64,000 nucleotides of DNA. Origin: an uncultured Roseibium sp. (GTDB taxonomy: Bacteria > Pseudomonadota > Alphaproteobacteria > Rhizobiales > Stappiaceae). The notes below the pieces were generated by a model, which worked only from the letters and a program-made list of their open reading frames with translations, did not search any database and was not told the origin of the DNA. Below are positions 10,201 to 19,200 of the stretch, piece after piece. The DNA is taken from contig NZ_CANLVF010000002.1 in NCBI RefSeq assembly GCF_947494555.1, positions 496,001 to 560,000 on the forward strand. The letters run 5' to 3'. A program made the position numbers and the translations under genes. Positions within the stretch are counted from its first letter, which is position 1. Every line of letters begins with the position of its first letter.

Positions 10201-13200
10201 AACGTCAATGCGGATCTCGGCCAGCGCCTGGTTTTCGGCATCCTGGTATCCGGCCTCAAAGGTGGCCGCATCGAAGACAAGGTTCGTGTCTTCCGCCGTG
10301 GAGGCATTGATATCCGTCACCACCGGCGCAGAGTTCGAGAACACTTGATAGAACACGCCATCGCTCGACCCGTCCCCGGCCGACGCGCTGGTAACCGATG
10401 TCCAGCTGACAACAAATCCGCCATTGTCGAGCGCGGCCACTGACGGCTCGTCCTGAGTGCTGGACGTTTCGGTGTTGACCTGTAATGGACCGTCAATTCG
10501 GTTTCCATTGGCCGCATATTGCTGCGCGAAGATGCCCCAACCGCTTCCGTCTGTTCCGTTATTGTCCGCAAAGACAATGACATAACCACCGCTGGACAGC
10601 GCAGCTATATCAACCTGACTTTGGGTATTTATACGTTGATCGTTGACGCGGAACTCCTGTCCGATCGGCAGTCCGGCAGCGTCATATTGCTGAGCAAAGA
10701 CCCCATCCGCCGAGCCGTCCTGACCCGAGCTCTCCCATACGATCACATGACCGCCACCGACAAGGCCGACAATTTTCGGGTTGTCCTGCGAACTGTCTGT
10801 GTAGCTGTTGGCCTGGAGTTCGCCACCAACCGCGGTGTAATTGGCAACACTGTCGGCATAGACCTGATAGAAAACACCGTTCGAGTCACCGTCACCCGCC
10901 GATCCGGAATTCTGCGATTTCCAGGTGATGGCAAAGCCGCCATTTGCGAACGCTGTAACGCTCGGCTGATCCTGAGTACCGGAGTTCTCGGAGTTGACAA
11001 GGAATTCCGCGCCAATCGCCGTGCCATCGGGCTGGTAAACCTGCGCCCAGACATCCCAGCCAGAACCGCCGCCTCCAGTGTTACCGAAACTCGTCCAGGT
11101 GACGACATAGTCGCCGTTGGCAAGAACCGTGATGTCCGGTTCGTACTGCGTGGAACTGAAATAGGTGTTGACCTGGGTTTCCGCTCCAGCCGTCGTCCCG
11201 TCATCGTTGTAGCGTTGCATGAAGACGCCGGAGCCACTGCCATCGGAACCACTGTCATCACGCCAGGTTACAGCCCAACCGCCTGTATCCAGACCGGTTA
11301 CACTCGGTTCGTACTGAGAACTCGCAACCGTGGTGTTTACCAGAAATTCCGTTCCAACGGCGTTGCCGTTTGCATCGAACCGCTGGCCGTATACGCCGTA
11401 GGTGTTTACCGAGTCCTGATTGTAGCTTCGCCAGACAATGACAAAACCACCGTCAATCAGGTAGGCGACATCGCTCTGAGACTGTTCGTTAATTGTCTCG
11501 GTGTTCGCACGCCGTTCACCAAATACCGGTCCCGCGCCATCAATTTCAGAGGTGACATTGATTGTCACGAGGCTTGGATCGCTTACACCGCCATCACCAT
11601 CGCCGACCTGCACGCGAACCACACGGCTCGCATCGGGATCATCTGACGTATTGCGGTAGGTCAGGTTCTCGACCAACAATTCGACAATTGCGATTGTGGC
11701 ATTGGCATTCAGCGAGATCTCGAAGGGATCTCCGGCAACACCGGATTCGACTATGGTGCCGACCTGCGTGCCGTTGACGAATACATTGTTCGCTGTAATC
11801 GTGATGCCCTGGTCCTGACGCAGCCCGAGATTGTCCTGCGTAAAGTTATCCGGTGCCGATACCTGGTTCTGGTAGCCGCGCGTGCTGATGACGTTGTCGA
11901 GACGGATGAAACCGCCATCGAAATCCGCGCTATCACTATCCGAAAGCGCTACCGCATTGTTCGCATCGAGCAGTTGCGGCCCGATGTTCAGCTGATTTTC
12001 AAGATAGGTGACAGTTTCATTGACACCTTGCAGGATTGGGCGTCCGACCAGGTTGAAGTTCGCCGGATCGCCGAGGATCTGGCTGAAGACCCCATTGGAA
12101 GACCCGTCCCCTGCCGATGCACTTGTGGTCGACGTCCAGCTTACAATGACGGATCCGTCAGCCAGAAGATCGACAGATGGTTGGTTCTGTGTCGATGACG
12201 TCTCGGTATTGACGGTGATTTGCCCGTCAACACGATTACCATTGGCGTCGAACTGCTGCGCCATGATCCCCTGACCAGAGCCATCAACACCGGTCGTATC
12301 CCGGAAGACAACAACAAAACCGCCGTCTGGTGTTCCGACAATCTCGGCGTTATCCTGAGAATTCGTAACAATCTCATTCACAAGGAATGGCTGCGTGGTT
12401 GCAACACCGGTGTTCGTGAAGAGTTGCGCATAGGTGCCATTGGCAGAGCCGTCACGACCGCCCGTATCCGTCCAGGACACAACGAAGCCGCCACCTGCAA
12501 GCGAGGTGATGTTCGGCTGTAGCTGCGAGCCCGAGAACGAGCTTGTCAGGTTTATTTCGCTCGTTGCGAAGCTGTTGGTCCCGTTGACAATCCGCAGAAC
12601 GATGTCGGATGTGCTCGAATCTTCCCAGACAACGGCATAGTTTCCGTTGTTGAGGCCGACAACATCAGGCTGATCCTGCGTGCCGGACGCATTCGTGTTG
12701 ATCGTGAATTCAGTGCCCTGGGCAACTCCGGCATTGTCGTAGAACCGGCCCTGGATCTCAGAACCAGTGGAACTGTACCAAACCGCCATGAAGCCGTTGG
12801 CCTGCCCTGCAGCCAGTTCTATCTGGGTGTCGGAGCTTGATGTGGAATCATTTATGCGGAACTCTGATCCGAGCGGTGTGCCATCGGCCGCAAACCTTTG
12901 CGCAAAGACGCCGGAGCCGTCGCCAACACCAACACCTTGCCATGCGACAACAAAACTGCCATCAGCCATACCGATCGCCGAAGATGTGTTCTGCGTGCCG
13001 GCAAATGTTGTATTCACCTGGAATTCCGACCCAACCGGCTGACCGTTCGCGTCATAACGCTGGCCGAAAATACCGGTGTCGTTTGTCCCAGGATTATCCT
13101 GGTTGGACGATTGCCACACAACGACATGGCCACCACCCGCCAAACCGGCAACATCGGAGGTATCCTGTACTCCTGCTGTAAAGCTGTTGACCTGTTTTTC

Positions 13201-16200
13201 CGTGTCGACTTTTTCAAACCCATCCAGTTCGGGCGTGATTGAGATCGTGAACGTCTGATGTTCGCTGACGCCGCCATCGCCGTCAGAAAGCGTTACCTCA
13301 ACCTCACGCGTATCCTGCGGATCATTGGAGGGGTTGCGGTAGTTGAGACCGTTCAAAAGGGTCTCGACTCGTTCCGGAGTTGCATTGGCGTTCAAAAGAA
13401 CTTGCAAGCCGTTGCCCGACTGGCCATCGGCCTCGAGCGTTCCGATTGACACACCACCAACACTGACCGAGCTTCCGGCTATGAGGATTCCCGTTCCGGC
13501 AAAGGTCATGATGTCCTGAGTGAGGTCATCAGGTGCGTTGAACTGCTCTGCGGCGGCATAGTCGCGCACGATGTGAACCATCAGACGGCCGCCATCAAGA
13601 TCAGCGCTATCCAGATCCGCAATAGCGACCGAGCCCGTCGCAAAGATCTGCGTAAAGCCGGCATTCAACGTTGCTTCGTCCAGTGTAACGTCAACAAGCC
13701 CGTTGACATACGGATCATCACTTGTCGTCTGTGCGGCTGTACCGTAGAGGCGGATGAAAACGCCTTGGTCGCTGCCATCTCCGGCGGAACCGGAAGTGTT
13801 TGAATCCCAGGCAACTACAACGCGCCCGTCGCTGAGCGTGGTTGCGGCCGGGTGATCCTGAGTGGATAAAAATTCCTCGTTAACGCGGAAACTTCCGTCG
13901 ACCCGGTTCCCGGACGCGTCATAGCGCTGCGCGAAAATGTCAGTCCCGCCGCCCAGACGGCTTGAACCATCATTCCAGGTAACCAGCCAGCCGCCATCTG
14001 CGGTTCCGGTCACATCAGGCTGTCCCTGGGTCGAGCCGATGTAGTCGCTCACCTGCTCTTCGCCGCCAACCGGCGACCCGCTCGCGTCATAGCGCTGCAT
14101 GAACACGCCATCGCCGCTTGCGTCCGGCGCCTGCCACACAATGACAAAGCCGCCATCGGTCAATGACGCAATAGCAGGCGTATCCTGTGCGCCTGTGGTC
14201 GTTGTGTTCACCACAACTTCCGACCCTTGCGGCACACCGACATCGTCGAAACGCTGGAATGCGACGCCCCAGCTGTTTCCGTCGACCCCATTACTTTGCC
14301 AGACAGCGACGAAACCGCCCCCTGTCAGTCCGACAACGTCGACATTTGACTGGGTGCTGCTTGTGAAAGTGTTGAGGACGATGTCGGATCCGGAAATCGG
14401 CGTCCCATCGGCCTGGAAGACACGGCCGATCACACCCTGCCCACTGCCGTCACCAGCTCCTGCGGAGGTTTCCGAGCCCCATGTTACGACAAAGTTGCCA
14501 TTTGCAAGCGCAGCTACACTTGGATTGTACTGCGAGGAGCTGGTCTGAAGGTTCAACTGGAACTCGGTCCCACCGACGCCATTGGCATCGAAGATCCGCG
14601 CATGGACATCCTGTCCAGAGCTTCCCGGGCCTTCCCAAACGGTGACCCAGCCACCGCCTGTCAGACCAGCGACATCCGCCTGATCCTGTTGGCCGTTGGT
14701 GAATTGGTTGACCAGAACTTCAGGACCGATTGGTTCTCCAGCAGCCGTATAGCGCTGCTGATAGACACCATAGTCAAACCCGTTAGAGCTGTCCTGATTG
14801 TAGCTTTCCCACGTGACGACAAATCCGCCATCGGACAGCTCGGTTAAAGTTGCAAAATATTGCGTGCTCGTTGTAAACGCGTTGACCTGCATTTCGCCGC
14901 CGAGGGCAACAGTCGTTCCATCCGTTTCGGGAGTGATTGACAGGTCAAAGTCGCGATCGCCCGTGGTTGCGTTTGCGGCATCGGTCACGCGCACATCGAA
15001 ACGCACAATCGACGCGGGACCATCCGAATTGTTGGTGTAACGGAAGGCCTCGATCAGTGCGTCGACTGCATTCTGCGTCGCTGCCGCAACGAGATTGATC
15101 CGAAGATCGGCACCGTTCTGTCCGTCAAGCGTGCCATCGACCGTACCGATCACGACGCCCTGGTACGAGATGTCGTTTCCGCTAACCCCAATCTGATTGA
15201 GACCGGTCCCGTCATTTGTAACCGATAGTGTCTCGAAATTTGATCCACTACGGCTCGTTGGCGCATTCCTGTATCCAAGATCTACGAAACCGCCATCAAA
15301 ACCGTTTACAAGCGTGTAGTCGAAATCAACAGCCGGATCGAGACGGATTCCTGCTTCGACTTCGCTTTCGGTCGCCTGCAGATGGTCAACATCGGTAAGG
15401 AAAATGCCAGCTGCGGCTGCGCTGCCCTCGATGTCGATCCGAATACTGTCGCCTTCGCTCAAGCCACCGTCGCCGTCCGATACCCGAACACTGACCTGCC
15501 GCTCAGAACCCGCAACCGGGTTGGTCGAGCTGTAACCGATCTGCTCCAGGAGGAAGCGGACATTCGCCGCATTGGCATTTGCATTGAGATTGATGACGAA
15601 GTCGTTGCCGTTTACACCATCGTCAATGGCATCGATCGTGCCGATAATGGTGCCGTCGTAAAGTACATCCGATCCGGATGTCGTGATTCCCTTGCCGGAA
15701 ATGACGCTGAGCTGGTCGTCTGTCGTGGAGCGGTAGCTCAAATGCTTCAACTCAACGGAACCGCCGTCAAAGTCAGCACTGTCGAAATCGGACAATTGCA
15801 GGCCATTATCGATGATCTGCGGCGTTCCGATTGTGGCGACGTCAAAGTCAACGACCACCGCGAGATTTTCGACATCTGGGACAAAGTTAGCCGGCTGCAG
15901 CGTGCCCGCCTCGCCCAAAACTCTCGTGAATACGCCAGAGCCGCTGCCGTCGCCGGCTGGAGCAGAATTGGCAGACGTCCAGACGGCCGCGATACCAGTG
16001 TCTGTTCCGTCGGTTATTTCGACGATCTGAACTTCGTTCTGCGTGCTGGTAATTTCGTCGTTGATCAGAACAGGGCCGTCCAGGCGCGAACCATCTGGAT
16101 TGAACTGCTGCAGGAAAACGCCCACGCCAGAACCGTCCGAGCCGCTTGAATCATCGTAAGCAATAGCGAAACCGCCGTTGGACAGTCCGACGACATCGCG

Positions 16201-19200
16201 AATCTGCTGTGTGCTGGACACCTGTTCGTTGACCAGGAACTCACTCCCGATCGGTGTCGCATCGGCAGCAAACAGCTGCGCCATTACCGACACGCCGCTG
16301 CCGTCAATGCCGGTATCATCATACCAGGCCACAACGAAGCGGCCATCGCTCAGATAGTCGACCTTGGGCAGATACTGTCCGCCATTTGTGGTGGTATTTA
16401 CGAGGAACTCGGGCCCGACAAGCGTCCCGCTGCTGTCTATGCGTTGACCATAGACGCCGAAACTTGCCCCGTCCTGAGCGCTCTGATCTTCCCAGACCAC
16501 AACGACATTGCCCGCAGAATCCACCGAAACGTCAGAATTGCGTTGCGTTCCGGCTGTGACCGTCGTGTTGACAGTGAATTCTGATCCCTGAGAAACGCCG
16601 GTTCCGTTGAAATACTGACCGCGAATATCCCAGGTATTGGAGTCTCCGTTGAAAGAGGACCACGTGACGAGGAAACCGCCTGGGACAGCGGTTACAGCCG
16701 GTTGATCCTGTGTCGAGAAGACGACGGTTTCAACCATGAACTCGGCTGTGCGAACACTGCCGTCGTCATTGTGTACTTGCGCCTTGATGTAGCCGGACGA
16801 ATTGGTCGAATCCTGCCACACTACGACGTAGCCACCACCGTCGGCGGCGCCAATGCCCGCGACCTGAGGATCGTTCTGGTTGCCTGCGGTCAGCGAATTC
16901 ACCTGGAATTCGTCACCAATTGCCTGTCCGGACGCGTCAAATCGCTGTGCAAAGATACCGTTGTCGAACGTGCCGGCGTCCTGGTCAGTAGAGACCCAGA
17001 CCGAGACATAACCACCAGACGCCAGTGCTCCGACATCGGGCGCGTTTTGCGTGCTGTCCTCGAAGCTGTTGACCTGGCTCTCCGCGAAGAGCGGCATGAT
17101 CGCGTTGGCTTCGGCTTCTTCATTGACCAGAACCTGCACATTGACCGGCGTCGCAGCGCCTCCGTCTCCGTCAGTCAGCGTAATGCGGAATATCCGGCCG
17201 GGGATCGGGTCATCCGACGGGTTTGAGTAGGTGACCTGTTCAAGAAGAGCCTCGACTGCATCGGGAGTTGCGCTGCTGTTGAGATTCAATGTCAACGCAG
17301 CTCCATTGGACCCATCGGACACAATGGTCCCGATGACTGTTCCGCCGAAGGTCACATTCGCCCCGGAGACGCCGATTTCGCCCGCACCTGTCCCCTGGTT
17401 ATTGATACCAAGATTGTCCTGGGTTTCGTTGTCTGGCGCATTGAAAAGCGTCTGTGTGGCAATTGCACCGGTCCGGGAAATGCTCAGCAACCCGCCGTCA
17501 AAATCCGCACTGTCGCTGTCGGCAACATGTGCGCTTGCAAACAGATGCTGCGGAGCTGAGTTCACATCGGATTCGTCGAAATTAACGACTGACTGTGCAA
17601 TGGACAGAACCGGATTGTTCTGCGCTCCCGTGTAATTCGCAGGATCGCCGACAATCTGCATGACAATACCCGGACCGGATCCGTCACGGCCGGAATCATC
17701 ACGCCAGGCGATTACCGTGTCGCCGTTGTTCAGTGTTGCGATCGTACTTTGGTACTGACTGCCAGACCGGTCCTGGTTGACGAGGATTTCTCCGTCAACG
17801 CGGTTGCCGGACGCATCGTAGTGCTGAATGATGATATTGTAGGAGCCGTCATAAATTGACGCTGTTGTTTCGAATGCAACCGCAAAGCCACCACCCGGCA
17901 AGCCCGTGACAACAGGCTGGTCCTGAGTACCCTGCGTCACTTCGTTGACAAGAAACTGTCCTCCGACAGCAGTCCCCGTGGCGTCGTAAATCTGGCCGTA
18001 TACGCCAGAACCGCTTGAATCCAGACCGCTCTGATCGGTCCAGACGATGACATACCCGCCGCCGTCAAGCGCCGCGATCTCGGGCCACCTTTGCGCACCT
18101 GTTTCGGAGGTGTTGACCCGGATCTCCGCCGATACCGGCGTGCCGTCGGCGGCATAAACTCGTGTTGCAATCTCATAGGTGCCTGTTCCACCCTGATCGA
18201 ACGTTTCCCACGTTAGAGCAAAGCCTCCTCCAGAAAGCGCAACGATCTCGGGATTTCCCTGTGTCGAAGGCAGGAAAGTATTCGCAACGATTTCGCTACC
18301 GACCTTTGCGCCTGAAGCATCGAACCGTTGAACGGTAACATCGAAAGTCGTCTGTCCAGAAAACGTGTGGAATTGGCTCCAGGCAATTGCAAAACTGCCA
18401 TCAGCGAAGGTTGCCACACTCGGTTCCCACTGCGTCGAAAACGGCGTCGCAGGAACCGAAATTTCACTGCCCACCGGTTGCGAGTTGGCGTCGAAAACCT
18501 GCGCCTTTACGTACAATATCCCAGGGTCGCCCTGGTCGTACCAGGTCGCAATAAATCCGCCGGCGTTCGCTCCGCCGGTGATCCCCGCGACATCGACCTG
18601 CTGCTGGCTGCCAAGGACTTGGGTGTTGACGATGAACTCGTTCCCGGACGGGACGCCGTTGGCGCTGTATCTTTGACCAAAAATTCCGTATGTGTTGCCA
18701 TTCAAAGTGTCCTGGGAGAACGATTCCCAAAGGACCACCCAGCCACCATCAGAAAGCGCAGCAACTGCTGGCTCCTGTTGCGTGGAATTGAAGAAAGTGT
18801 TGACGTCGATATCGTTCGCATAGATCGGACGTGGTGCGTCGTCCTCGGGAATAACCGTTACGGCGACGGTCACAGGATCCGAGGCGCTGCCGTCACCATC
18901 CTCCAGCAGAAGCGCAAGTTGCACGTTTTCAGCCGGGTCATCTGACGGGTTTTCGTATGTCAGGTTTTCTGCAACTGCTTCAACTGCCTGCCGGTCCGCG
19001 TTGGCATTGAAGGTCACCACAAATGGAGCACTGTTGGTTCCGTCGGACGTGATCGTCCCGATCAGAACACCACCAAAGGTAACGTCGGTCCCGGAAACAC
19101 CGACCTGCCCTGCCCCGGTTCCCTGATCGCGAAGTCCAAGGATATCGTCATCCAGACCTGCCGCCATATTGAACTGGTTCTGGTCGTTCGTTGCCGTGAT